In this document: positions 50,595 through 59,765 of the stretch, one piece after another
Numbering within the stretch: position 1 is the first letter of the stretch
Layout of the letters: each line of letters begins with the position of its first letter
Assembly: GCA_963788115.1 (NCBI GenBank)
Contig: CAWBFD010000004.1
Coordinates: 1,984,001 to 2,048,000, forward strand
DNA length: 64,000 nucleotides
Source: CAWBFD01 sp963788115
Lineage (GTDB): Bacteria; Actinomycetota; Thermoleophilia; Solirubrobacterales; 70-9
Direction of reading: 5' to 3'
The notes under the pieces: generated by a model
The model's input: only the letters and a program-made list of their open reading frames with translations
Told to the model about the DNA's origin: nothing
Database searches by the model: none
Program-made: the position numbers and the translations under genes

Positions 50595-50643
50595 GATCTA
50601 ATAGGTCGAGCGCGGAGTACGAGTTCTACACGCAGGGCGGGAA

Positions 50644-52578
50644 ATGAAGAACGAGTGGAGGCTTCCGAGCCGGTCGATAGGCGTGCTCGTGCTCGCCCTC
50701 GCGCTGGCCGTGCCGATTGCGGCTGACACGGGGCGGCCTGCGGCCGCCGCGGCGCGTTTGTGCTTCGACAGTCCGCCGACCACGACCGCGCAGTTCCAAC
50801 AGCTCGCTGACGCCCGCAACACGACGTGGGCGGTCGGAGACCTGACATCGATCATCGACCTCCCCGACGGTCGCCGCCTCTTCTTCTTCGGCGACTCCGG
50901 CTACTACGACCTCAACGGTGACGGGAGCCGCGGCCCGTTCGCCGGATTCTCGAGTACGTCGGCCTGGCTGCAGACCGGCGGGTGCTTCACGCTCCTGAAC
51001 ACCGACGGCGCATACGGGCGCAGCTGGCTCGAACCTCCGGAGCAGGACGGCAGCGCCTACTGGCCGGGCGGCGCGACCGTCGTCGGCAATCGCCTGCACG
51101 TCTTTCTCACCCGCGTGTTCCTCGAACCCCCGTGGGGGCGTGCGGTGGGGTCCGCCGTCGCGACCTTCGAGCTTCCGTCGCTGGAGCTCGGCCGGATCGC
51201 GAACGTGCCGTTCCATCCCGAGCGCGTCCTCGGCTCGGGCGCGGTCTACGACAACGGTTACCTCTATTCGTACGGGTCGAAATTGCCGGGCTGCGCGTTT
51301 TGCTTCGCGGGCGACGTCTTCATCGGGCGCGTTCCGGAGGATCTCGTATCGGTTCCGAGCGCGTGGGAGTTCTACGCGAACGGTGGGTGGACATCGACCC
51401 ACGCCGCGGCGACACCCGTGCTCGCGCGGGCCGCGAGCCAGACCCACGTGCAACCGTGGCGCAACGGCTTCCTGCTCGTGACCAAGAGCTTCAGCATCGT
51501 CGGGCCCGATGTGCGGGCATGGTGGGCGCCGACGCCGGTCGGACCGTGGACCGATCTCGGGACGATCTACAAGGTGCCGGCCCCGGTATCGCATGTTCCT
51601 GGCCACAGCCTCGTCGACCCGTACACGTACATGGTGTCGGTGAGCACGTCGACCACGGTCGAGAACGGCGGCGTGCTGCTCGCGTACAACGTGAACAGCC
51701 TGCATGAGCCCGACGTGCAACGCGACGGTCGCTTGTACGGGCCGCGGTTCGTCTCGGTCCAGCTCCCCGCGCCGCCCGCGGCGGCCGAGCGCAGCAATCC
51801 CGCGCCTGCAGTTTCGGCGTGGGAACCGATCGTCGCGGTCGACTCGATCGGGCGGGTTCATGCCGCGGGTGGGAACACGTCGACGTCGGCTTCCTACACG
51901 CGTTCCGCGGTGGGTGTCGCGCGCACGCCGACCGGGAAAGGGAACTGGGCGGTCGCGCGCGACGGCGGCGTGTTCTCGGCCGGCGACGCGCAGTTCTACG
52001 GCTCGACGGGGGACATGCGGCTCAACCAGCCTGTCGTCGGCATCGCGGCGACGCCGACCGGTCGTGGCTACTGGCTGGTCGCCGAAGACGGTGGCGTGTT
52101 CTCCTTCGGCGACGCGCAGTTCTACGGGTCGACGGGTTCGCTGAAACTCAACCAGCCGATTCTCGGCATGACGCCCACCGCCACCGGCCGGGGCTACTGG
52201 CTGGTCGCGAGGGACGGCGGCGTGTTCGCGTTCGGAGACGCAAAGTTCTACGGCTCGACGGGCGCCAAACCTCCAGTGTGGCCGGTCGTCGACATCGCGG
52301 CGACGCCGTCGGGTCGCGGCTACTACATGGTCACGATGGACGGCGCGACGTACGCGTTCGGCGACGCGCGCTACTACGGGAACTCGCCGTACCCGCCCGC
52401 GGCAGCCATCACCGGGCTCTCACCGGTGCCGGGCGGCTACCGCCAGGTCGATGCGGCCGGGAACGTGCTGCATTTCGGCGGATCCCGCGGCGCGGCGAAG
52501 GTACCGACCGACGCCTACACGAAGATCGTCGGTGTTCGCGTGAGCGAGCAGTCGGGAGCCGCAATCAGCCGACCGTGA
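50644..52578 (+). CDS. Secreted DUF4185-like protein with C-terminal repeats
   Basis: Intact, 644 residues. Signal peptide SIGVLVLALALAVPIAADTGRPAAAAA. The central domain (~40-390) has WAVGDLTSIIDLPDGRRLFFFGDSGY, YWPGGATVVGNRLHVFLTRV, LGSGAVYDNGYLYSYGSK, WRNGFLLVTKSFSIVGPDVRAWWAPTPVGPW and LLAYNVNS, the pattern of DUF4185, a five-bladed propeller glycosidase-like fold. From ~415 to the end run five repeats of the GYWLVAEDGGVFSFGDAQFYGSTG-LNQP type, as in the amidase and L,D-transpeptidase of this window. Export and repeats suggest action at the cell wall on polysaccharide; substrate unknown. Confidence 0.83.
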   Translation: MKNEWRLPSRSIGVLVLALALAVPIAADTGRPAAAAARLCFDSPPTTTAQFQQLADARNTTWAVGDLTSIIDLPDGRRLFFFGDSGYYDLNGDGSRGPFAGFSSTSAWLQTGGCFTLLNTDGAYGRSWLEPPEQDGSAYWPGGATVVGNRLHVFLTRVFLEPPWGRAVGSAVATFELPSLELGRIANVPFHPERVLGSGAVYDNGYLYSYGSKLPGCAFCFAGDVFIGRVPEDLVSVPSAWEFYANGGWTSTHAAATPVLARAASQTHVQPWRNGFLLVTKSFSIVGPDVRAWWAPTPVGPWTDLGTIYKVPAPVSHVPGHSLVDPYTYMVSVSTSTTVENGGVLLAYNVNSLHEPDVQRDGRLYGPRFVSVQLPAPPAAAERSNPAPAVSAWEPIVAVDSIGRVHAAGGNTSTSASYTRSAVGVARTPTGKGNWAVARDGGVFSAGDAQFYGSTGDMRLNQPVVGIAATPTGRGYWLVAEDGGVFSFGDAQFYGSTGSLKLNQPILGMTPTATGRGYWLVARDGGVFAFGDAKFYGSTGAKPPVWPVVDIAATPSGRGYYMVTMDGATYAFGDARYYGNSPYPPAAAITGLSPVPGGYRQVDAAGNVLHFGGSRGAAKVPTDAYTKIVGVRVSEQSGAAISRP

Positions 52579-53005
52579 AGCGCCAGGTGTACGAGTAGAC
52601 CTCGTTTGCGGCGTCGGCTTCTTCGAGCGTCTCGGTTTGCGCCCAGTAGTCGACGATCACTTCGATCCGCCCTTCCGGCAACTCGCGGAACTCTTTGCCT
52701 TCGCCGGGCCGGAAGTAGAACTGCCCGAGCGCGTGGTCGCCCTCGACCTGGTCGTCGGGAATCGGCCGCCCGGCGATCGTCAACATGCCCTGGTACTCGT
52801 CGCGCAGATCGACGCCGACGAGATCTTGCGGCCGCACCACGGACTCTTCGACCGGTGTGACCGATTGGATCGCCGTCGGGCGGTTCTCGTTGCCCACGCT
52901 GGTGTCTTGCGAGTTGTATCCGAAGATCGCGAGGTTCAGCGCGACGAGCGCTCCGACGCCGACGATCGCGACGCGTTCGGGATGCTTCGGACGCCGCAAT
53001 TTCAC
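52565..53005 (-). CDS. Membrane-anchored hypothetical protein
   Basis: Intact, 146 residues. Short basic N-terminus (KLRRPKHPER), one transmembrane helix VAIVGVGALVALNLAIFGYN, then an extracellular domain with SVTPVEESVVRPQDLVGVDLRDEYQGMLTIAGRPIPDDQV and the ending YSYTWRFTVG. I do not recognise the domain; beta-rich is likely. It converges with and overlaps the preceding secreted repeat protein by 14 bases. Confidence 0.7.
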   Translation of the reverse strand: MKLRRPKHPERVAIVGVGALVALNLAIFGYNSQDTSVGNENRPTAIQSVTPVEESVVRPQDLVGVDLRDEYQGMLTIAGRPIPDDQVEGDHALGQFYFRPGEGKEFRELPEGRIEVIVDYWAQTETLEEADAANEVYSYTWRFTVG

Positions 53006-53106
53006 GAAGCCGACGCTACCCGTGCCTCTGGGGCCATCCCGACCCGGGGAGTTTCCGCGAACTCGGTGTCACGTCAATTCGGGCACCGCCCGGTACCGTT
53101 GCCGCC

Positions 53107-55022
53107 ATGGCCCGCAGCATGGTGAGCGATCTCGCGGGCCGCGTGCTCGCTGGTCGCTACCTGCTGCACAGTGCGATTGGTACAGGTGCGAGCGGCCGGG
53201 TCTACGTGGCCGAGGACACGCGCCTGCGCCGGCGGGTGGCGGTGAAGGTTCTCCATGCCGCGCTCGCCGAGGACCGCGCGTTCCTGACGGCGCTTCCGAG
53301 CCGAGGCCCAGGTTGCGGCGTCGTTGCACCATCCCCACATCGTGACGGTTCACGACTGGGGCGAGGACGAGGTTCCGTTCATGGTGCTCGAGCTGCTCGA
53401 GGGCGGAAGCCTGCGCTCCATGCTCGACCAGCCGACGCTGCTCACAGTTCCGCAGGCCGCCCGGGTGGGCCGAGACGTTGCGGCCGCGCTCGAATACGCG
53501 CACGCGCGCGGCATCCTGCACCGCGACGTGAAGCCGGCGAACCTGTTGTTCGACGAGCACGGCATCGTGCGCGTCGCCGACTTCGGCCTCGCGCGGGCGC
53601 TGGCCGAAGCGAGCTGGACCGAACCCGCGGGCGCCGTGTTCGGGACTGCGCGGTATTCATCGCCGGAGCAAGCGATGGGCGTGCAGCTCGACGCGCGCTC
53701 CGACCTGTATTCGCTCGCCCTCGTGCTCGTGGAAGCGGTGACGGGCAAGGTGCCGTTCTCCGCCGACACGACCATCGGGATGCTGACCGCGCGCACCCAG
53801 CGGTCTCTCGCCGCGCCCGATGCACTCGGTCCCCTCGCGCCGGTCGTCGAGCGCGCGGGCCGGATCGACGCAAACGAGCGCTATCCCGACGCGGCGACGA
53901 TGCGCGCCGCGCTGGCCGACGTCGGCGACGCGCTCCCGCCGCCGGCGCCGCTCGTGCTCGCAGGCATGTTCGACGGCACCGACCCGCACCCCACCCGCAC
54001 GCAAGCACCCACGGCCACGGCCCAGCTCTTCGATCAGGACGCGGCCGCCGCCATGGCGGAGATCGAGCCGGCGCCGAAGGGGAACCGGCGTTTGGTGCCG
54101 TACGTCGTCGGTGCGGTCTTGCTCGTGACGGTCGCGCTCGCGGCGGTGGCGCTGGCGCAGGTGCGCGGTACGAGCATCGAGGTGCCCGGCCTGGTCGGGT
54201 TGACGGTTGCGGAGGCGGAAGCGGCCGCCGACGCCGCCGGGCTCGACGCCGAAGTGGTCGCGACCGTCGATGCACCCGACGCCGAAGGCACCGTCATCGC
54301 GCAGTCGCCTCCCGGCGGCGAGTTCACGCGCGGCGACTCTGTCGACCTCACCGTCTCTGCCGGCCCCGCGCCCGTCGCCATCCCGAGTGTCGTCGGCCAA
54401 CCGTTGGCCGATGCCGAAGCCGCGCTGCGGGCTGCGGGCTTCACGCTCGCGCCCGCGCGAGGAGTTCCGCGACGACGTCGCGGCCGGGATCGTGTTCGCG
54501 GTGGAACCCGGCGAAGGCACCGAAGTGCCGCCCGAGTCGGTTGTGACGCTCGTCGTCAGCAAGGGCCGCGCGCCGGTACCGGTTCCGCAAGTCGTCGGCT
54601 CCACGTTCGACGTCGCGAACGCGGCTCTCACGGGTGCCGGGTTCACCGTGACGCGTAGCGACGAGTTCTCCGACACCGTCCCGGCCGGCGCGGTGATCGC
54701 GACGAACCCGCCCGTAGGGAACGAGGCCCCGTACGGATCGGCGGTCGCGGTCGTGGTGAGCAGGGGACCCGATCTCGTCACGGTTCCCGACGTGCGCGGC
54801 AACACCCTCGGGACCGCGATCGACCTCCTCCAGGCCGCGGGCCTGAGCGGCGAGGTCGACGGCCCGATCCTCCCCGGCCAGCCGGTCGCCACCCAATCGC
54901 CCGAACCGAATACGCAGCTCAAGCGCGGCTCGACCGTGACGTTGACTCTCGCAGGCGGGGGCGGGGGCGGTGGCAATGGCAATGGCAACGGCGGCCCCGG
55001 CGGGGGCGGCGGCGCGGATTGA
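53107..55022 (+). CDS. PknB-type serine/threonine kinase with PASTA domains, frameshifted
   Basis: Single-pass receptor kinase, ~638 residues. Kinase domain: GRYLLHSAIGTGASGRVYVAEDTRLRRRVAVKVLH (glycine loop, Lys), HRDVKPANLLFDEHG (catalytic loop), VADFGLARAL (DFG), GTARYSSPEQAMG. The membrane helix is VPYVVGAVLLVTVALAAVALAQV, followed by four PASTA domains, e.g. VPGLVGLTVAEAEAAADAAGL, IPSVVGQPLADAEAALRAAGF, VPQVVGSTFDVANAALTGAGF and VPDVRGNTLGTAIDLLQAAGL. It ends in a Gly/Asn-rich tail. PASTA domains sense peptidoglycan precursors, so it likely controls growth and wall synthesis. Two insertions, near 53300 and 54465. Confidence 0.92.
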
Positions 55023-55122
55023 GCCGGGCGGGGCCCGCCTGCGTACGATGCGGCCCGCCTGAACATCCGATTGGATCAGGCCGACTGGCTCTCACGCCGA
55101 CATCGAACAAGGGGCAACTGCA

Positions 55123-56001
55123 ATGGGTGCACTCGACGGGCGCGTCGCGATCATCACCGGCGCGGGACGCGGCCTCGGCCGCGAACACGCGCTGCTGTTC
55201 GCCAGCGAAGGCGCCAAGGTCGTCGTCAACGACCTCGGCGGTGACATGCACGGCGAGGGCGGTGACCCGAGCGCCGCGATGGAAGTCGTGGCCGAGGTCA
55301 AGGCCATGGGCGGCGAAGCGGTGGTCAACGGCGACAACGTCGCCGACTGGGCCGGGGCCGAACGGCTCGTGAACCAGGCGGTCGCGGAGTTCGGCGATCT
55401 GCACATCCTCGTGAACAACGCGGGCATCCTGCGCGACCGCGTGATCATCAACATGACCGAAGCCGAGTGGGACGCAGTCGTCGCGGTGCACCTCAAGGGC
55501 CACTTCTGCCCGACGCGCCACGCGGCCGCGTACTGGCGCGAGCAGACGAAGGCGGGCAAGACCGTCAACGCCGCCATCGTCCACACCACCTCGACCTCGG
55601 GGCTGTTCGCGAACCCGGGCCAGGCGAACTACGACGCGGCCAAGTCGGGCATCGCGACCTTCAACCAGGTGTGCGCGAAGGAACTCGTGCGCTACGGCGT
55701 CCGATCGAACGCGATCGCCCCCGCGGCGCGGACGCGGCTGACCGAAGCGACGCCCGGCCTCGGTGAGATCGTGAAGGCGCCCGAGGACGGGTTCGACGTA
55801 TGGGATCCGGCCAACGTGGCGCCGTTCGTCGCGTACCTTTCGACGGCCGACTGCCCCTTCTCCGGCGAAACGTTCATCGTGCAAGGCGGCAAAGTGCAAC
55901 GGGTGCAGTCGTGGACGCCGGCCGAAGACATCAGCAAAGCCGATCGGTGGACCGTTGAGGAACTTCGCGGGGCAGCGACCGCACTCGCACCACCCGAGTA
56001 G
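55123..56001 (+). CDS. Short-chain dehydrogenase/reductase
   Basis: Intact, 292 residues. RVAIITGAGRGLGREHALLFASEGAKVVVNDLGG (NAD(P) site), LVNNAGILRDRVIINMTEAEWDAVVAVHLKGHF, catalytic Ser in VHTTSTSGLFANPGQ and YxxxK in NYDAAKSGIATF. It is like the dehydrogenase domain of bacterial 3-hydroxyacyl-CoA (17-beta-HSD type 4) enzymes used in sterol or fatty-acid side-chain degradation, and the extra C-terminal segment VQGGKVQRVQSWTPAEDISK fits that group. The neighbours do not pin down the pathway. Confidence 0.85.
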   Translation: MGALDGRVAIITGAGRGLGREHALLFASEGAKVVVNDLGGDMHGEGGDPSAAMEVVAEVKAMGGEAVVNGDNVADWAGAERLVNQAVAEFGDLHILVNNAGILRDRVIINMTEAEWDAVVAVHLKGHFCPTRHAAAYWREQTKAGKTVNAAIVHTTSTSGLFANPGQANYDAAKSGIATFNQVCAKELVRYGVRSNAIAPAARTRLTEATPGLGEIVKAPEDGFDVWDPANVAPFVAYLSTADCPFSGETFIVQGGKVQRVQSWTPAEDISKADRWTVEELRGAATALAPPE

Positions 56002-56356
56002 TCCGTACTGCATAGGGCCTTCGACCTATATGCGTGGACGACTCGTTCGGGGGGATCTCACGCATAGTGCTCGAAGTGGACAACGACGCGCCCGCGCGAC
56101 ATGCCGAAGATCGCACGAACGGCCCTTGTCGCCTGGCCGTCGACCACTTATCGTCCGAGTACAACGTTCAGTGCTTCAATCACTGACGGTGACCGCGGGA
56201 ACGGGCCCCAGTCACCGGATCCGGGAGCGACGGACGAGCGGGGCGAGAGAATGCGGGATCAAGCGGGATGTCGGGTTGCGACAGCTCCCCATACGGGCGG
56301 CGACACGTGGGGGTAAGGGCGATGAACACAGGGCGGAAACCGGAGGCGGTGGCGTA
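56002..56356. other. Intergenic stretch with only doubtful short frames
   Basis: 355 bases. The best candidate is 56034-56186 (+), 50 codons from GTG, containing SRIVLEVDNDAPARHAEDRT and LAVDHLSSEYNVQCFNH. It looks coding in composition but has no relatives I know. A second short frame ends in CRVATAPHTGGDTWG. Upstream, GACCTATATGCG could be a promoter. The area may hold a decayed or frame-damaged gene. Confidence 0.3.
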
Positions 56357-56563
56357 ATGCGCCGACTACCGCACGGAGGAACGAGCCGGCCACCGATGGG
56401 CCGGCCCGGCAGCGCGTACGGGCGAGCACTGCAAGCGGGGCCGCCCGCGCACTGGCGCCAGGGCGACCTCATCATGCAGGCGCGCCGCTACGACCCAGTC
56501 GAGATGCTGCTGGCGCCCATCGACCTCGTCAAGCTCGACTCCGACACCAGAATCTCGAACTAG
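56357..56563 (+). CDS. Small hypothetical protein
   Basis: 68 codons from ATG with GGAGG 12 bases upstream. The start overlaps a TAA as TAATG. N-terminal half is Gly/Pro/Arg-rich, the C-terminal half is less biased: MQARRYDPVEMLLAPIDL then VKLDSDTRISN. That end looks like real protein, but the family is not recognised. It precedes the MFS transporter gene by 51 bases and could be in its transcript. Confidence 0.35.
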   Translation: MRRLPHGGTSRPPMGRPGSAYGRALQAGPPAHWRQGDLIMQARRYDPVEMLLAPIDLVKLDSDTRISN

Positions 56564-56614
56564 CGACCGCCCGAGGCGCGGAGCGCCGAAGAGCGGAAGA
56601 AATAGTCTCTGGTC

Positions 56615-58117
56615 GTGCCGGCCGACGACGACGCGCGGCGCGGCGAGCAGGCGCAACCACCCGCGTTCGAGTACCCCGGAACCGAAGAGGTTCCCGTCCT
56701 CGACTGGCCGCGGATCTGGCGGGAACGGATCCGGTCGCGCGTGCATCGCAGCGACCGCTACGGAACCTGGGTTCTCGTCGCCGCGCTCTCGGGAATGTTC
56801 GCATCCGGGTTCACGATCACGGTGCTCGCGGTGTCGATTGCCGACATCGCCGACGACCTCGGTTCGAGCGAGAGCGCGCTGACCTGGGTCGTGAGCGGAC
56901 CGCTGCTGATGCTCGCGATCGCGATGCCGTTGTCGGGCAAGCTTGGCGACGTCTACGGCCACCGGCGCGTGTACCTCACCGGCTTCACGATCTTCGCCGT
57001 CTTCACGGCCCTGTGCGCATTCGCGTGGAGCGCGCCCGCGTTGATCGCGTTGCGCGTCCTCGCGGCGCTTGGCGGTGCGGCGACCGGCCCGACCTCCATG
57101 GCGATGATCATGCAGGCCTATCCGGCAGAAGAACGCGTCAAGGCCATGGGCTGGTGGTCGCTGGTCGGCGCGGGCGCCCCCGTCTTCGGTGTCGTCTGCG
57201 GCGCGCCACTGATCAACGCGTTCGGATGGCGCGCGCTCTTCATCGGCCAGATCCCGATCACCCTGGGCGCCCTGACACTGTCGACGATCGTGCTCCGCGA
57301 GACACCGCGCCGGCCGAAGGAACCGATCGACGTCACCGGCGCGGTCTTGCTCGCACTCGGAACCGTCGCCGGCCTGCTCGCGCTCGACCGCGGCGATGTA
57401 TGGGGTTGGACCAGCCCGGCCGTGCTCGCGTGCATGGTCGTCGCACCGCTCGCGTTCGTGGGATTCGTGCGCACGGAGCAGCGGGCCGCGAACCCGTTGC
57501 TCCCGCTCGAGTTCCTCCGGCGACCGAACTTCACGCCGGCGATCGTCGCTCAGTTCGGTTCGAACTTCGCGTACATGGGTGGCTTCATCGTTACGCCGCT
57601 GTTGATGCAGGAAGTCTTCGACTACTCGCTCAGCACGACGGGCTACGTGATGCTGTGCCGGCCCTTGACGTTCAGCCTGTTCGCACCCATCGCCGGCTAC
57701 CTCACGGTGCGAGTGGGGGAGCGGTTCGCCGCGCTCGCGGGGACGGCGCTCGTGGTCGCGTCGATGGTCGTGTTCGCGTTCGGCGCGCACCTCGAAGCGG
57801 TGGCATTGATCGTTGTCGCGCTCGTGTGCTCCGGTCTCGGGCTCGGGGCGTCGTCGCCGAGCCTCGCGTCGTCGGTCGCGAACGCGGTCCCGGAACGCGA
57901 CCTCGGTGTCGCGAGCGCCGCGCAGGCGATGGTGACGCAGATCGGCGTCGTCGTGGGCATCCAGACGATGTCGAAGATCGTCGACGGCAGCGCGCAGAGC
58001 GGTCCCTACGTCGCCGCGTATCTCGTCGGGGCCGCGGCCGCGCTCGTCGGCGTGCTCGCGGCGGGATTCGTCCGGTCGGCGGCGCGCTCGACCGTCGCGG
58101 TCGCGCGCGCCGCCTGA
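56615..58117 (+). CDS. MFS drug:H+ antiporter (DHA2 type)
   Basis: Intact, 500 residues, ~14 helices. After a ~50-residue soluble N-terminus come GTWVLVAALSGMFASGFTITVLAVSIADIADDLGSSESALTWVVSG (helix 1 and loop) and MPLSGKLGDVYGHRRVYLTG (MFS motif A, GxLxDxxGRR-like). Then GPTSMAMIMQAYPAEERVKAMGWWSLVGAGAPVFGVVCG (motif C) and MGGFIVTPLLMQEVFDYSLSTTGYVMLCRPLTF. This is the EmrB/QacA group of exporters. No regulator is adjacent, so substrate and induction cannot be inferred. Confidence 0.88.
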   Translation: MPADDDARRGEQAQPPAFEYPGTEEVPVLDWPRIWRERIRSRVHRSDRYGTWVLVAALSGMFASGFTITVLAVSIADIADDLGSSESALTWVVSGPLLMLAIAMPLSGKLGDVYGHRRVYLTGFTIFAVFTALCAFAWSAPALIALRVLAALGGAATGPTSMAMIMQAYPAEERVKAMGWWSLVGAGAPVFGVVCGAPLINAFGWRALFIGQIPITLGALTLSTIVLRETPRRPKEPIDVTGAVLLALGTVAGLLALDRGDVWGWTSPAVLACMVVAPLAFVGFVRTEQRAANPLLPLEFLRRPNFTPAIVAQFGSNFAYMGGFIVTPLLMQEVFDYSLSTTGYVMLCRPLTFSLFAPIAGYLTVRVGERFAALAGTALVVASMVVFAFGAHLEAVALIVVALVCSGLGLGASSPSLASSVANAVPERDLGVASAAQAMVTQIGVVVGIQTMSKIVDGSAQSGPYVAAYLVGAAAALVGVLAAGFVRSAARSTVAVARAA

Positions 58118-58124
58118 CGCAGAC

Positions 58125-58517
58125 TTACGCGGTGATCGACTGCAAGGCTTCGGTGAGTGCGGGGTTGCCGCCGCCACCACCCTGGGCCGACATGAGCTTC
58201 ATCATGTCGCCCTGCACCCTGACCTTGCCCGACATGAACGCCTGCATGCCGGCCTGCTGATCCGCCTCGACGAAGACCTTCCGGGCCGTGTCCATGTCGG
58301 TCGACAGGGTCACGTCGGCGGTGTCCTCGTGGCCCTTGCCGAACAGGGTCGCACCGTCGCGCGAACCCATGTGGAACTTGATGGTCTCGTCGCCGCTTTC
58401 GACCTCGAGGTTCATGACCACGTTGGCGCTGGGTGGCGCGCCCGCGCCGTGCTCCTCGATGAGCTTCTCGGCGGCGGAAAACCAGTCGTCCGAGAGGAAC
58501 GGGTACTTGTCGGCCAC
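58125..58517 (-). CDS. SCP2 sterol-binding domain protein
   Basis: Intact, 130 residues, GTG start with AGGAGG seven bases upstream. ADKYPFLSDDWFSAAEKLIEEHG, then VVMNLEVESGDETIKFHMGSRDGATLFGKGHEDTADVTLSTDMDTARKVFVEADQQAGMQAFMSGKVRVQGDMMKLM. The last segment is the signature of SCP2 domains. These bind fatty acyl-CoAs or sterols in the cytoplasm. Ends seven bases from the convergent MFS gene. Confidence 0.88.
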   Translation of the reverse strand: MADKYPFLSDDWFSAAEKLIEEHGAGAPPSANVVMNLEVESGDETIKFHMGSRDGATLFGKGHEDTADVTLSTDMDTARKVFVEADQQAGMQAFMSGKVRVQGDMMKLMSAQGGGGGNPALTEALQSITA

Positions 58518-58595
58518 TCCTACCTCCTGATCACGTGTTTCTGTCAGCGGGCGCGCATCGTAGAGGAGGAGTCGCGGCGCTGTCAGGAAGACAGT

Positions 58596-59750
58596 TCAGA
58601 CCCTGGAATTTGCGTGGGCGAAGATCCCCTCGGGGGCTTCCCAACCCGGGATCGACCACACGTGCAGGAGCCAGAAGTCGGTGAACGGGAATGTGGTTTG
58701 CCCCGCGGGACACGTCTGCCCCTGCTCGACTTCGCCGACGACGATGCCACCGCTGAGGCAGAGCGCCGGATGCAAGTGCCACACGTCGTAGTCGCCGGGG
58801 AATCCGGCGGGCGGCGTGCCCTCGCTGTAGACGATGTAGTTGATCCCGACGAGCGTCGCGTTCTGGTCGGTTCCGTTGAACAACAAGATGTCGACGACGC
58901 TCGGGTCGAAGCCCGCTTCCTGGTCGAGCACCCGGGACAAGTTCGCGTAGTGCGCCGCGAGACCCGGGAAGTACGCGGTGATCTGCGGGAAACCGCCCGC
59001 AGTCGCCTTGGCCGTCGTGTCGTACTGCATCGCCCAGTTCGTAGCCGCGGTGATCTGCGCCTGGATGTCGGCGGGGAGTTGCGCGAGCTGCACGTTCGGC
59101 CCGTCGTGCGGGTGGGTGTTGCCGTGCGTCGTCGGCGTGGTGTCGCCGGGGACGGTCGGCCCGGGGTCGTGCGGGTGGTCGCTACCGTGCGTCGTCGGCG
59201 TGGTGTCGCCGGGCACGGTCGGTCCCGGGTCGTGGGGGTGGTCGTTGCCGTGCGTCACGGGCGGCGAGGGGACCGTGGGCCCGGGGTCGTGCGAGTGGCC
59301 GTCGTCGTGGTTGGCGGGCGCGGCACCAGGAACCGTGCTGCCGTGGTCGTGCGGCGTGCTGTCGTCGTGCGATGCCCCAGCCGCGACATCATGGCCGTGG
59401 GGGCTGCTGTCGCCGTGGGTGGCGTCGCCGCCGTCGTGCGTGTGTGCAGCTCCAGTGGCGTCGTCGTGCGCCATCGCCGCATGGCTCTCGCCATCGGCGT
59501 GGGCGTGTGAGGCGTCACTCTCGTCGTGGTCGTGCGTTTCGCTGTTCTCGACGCGCTCCGCGCCGACGATCTGCGCGGTCTCGGCCGGCGGGGTTGCGAC
59601 ATCGCCCGCGGCCAACACTGAAACCTGGACCGGGTTCTGGATCGCGTTGATCGCGAGCAAGCCGCCCATCGCGAGCACGAGCGCGGCGCACGCGGTGAGT
59701 GCCGCGGTGACGTGCTGGCGGCGGCGAATGCCGACGGACTCGAGCGGCAT
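58596..59750 (-). CDS. Membrane-anchored histidine-rich protein with shared C-terminal domain
   Basis: Intact, 384 residues, ATG with GGAGGG close upstream. One transmembrane helix near residues 15-38 (AALTACAALVLAMGGLLAI) directs the rest outside. Residues ~70-215 hold 26 His, first as THDHDESDASHAHADGES-like clusters, then as tandem units HGSDHPHDPGPTVPG-DTTPTT (two near-identical units plus two variants). The C-terminal ~150 residues form a domain with QITAYFPGLAAHY, DILLFNGTDQNATLVGINYIV, DYDVWHLHPALCLSGGIVVGEV and LLHVWSIPGWEAPEGIFAHA. The same domain is in the upstream neighbour. Metal (Zn, Cu, Ni or Co) binding is very likely from the His content; the role of the domain is unknown. Confidence 0.82.
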   Translation of the reverse strand: MPLESVGIRRRQHVTAALTACAALVLAMGGLLAINAIQNPVQVSVLAAGDVATPPAETAQIVGAERVENSETHDHDESDASHAHADGESHAAMAHDDATGAAHTHDGGDATHGDSSPHGHDVAAGASHDDSTPHDHGSTVPGAAPANHDDGHSHDPGPTVPSPPVTHGNDHPHDPGPTVPGDTTPTTHGSDHPHDPGPTVPGDTTPTTHGNTHPHDGPNVQLAQLPADIQAQITAATNWAMQYDTTAKATAGGFPQITAYFPGLAAHYANLSRVLDQEAGFDPSVVDILLFNGTDQNATLVGINYIVYSEGTPPAGFPGDYDVWHLHPALCLSGGIVVGEVEQGQTCPAGQTTFPFTDFWLLHVWSIPGWEAPEGIFAHANSRV

Positions 59751-59765
59751 GCGCCCTCCTGCGAA

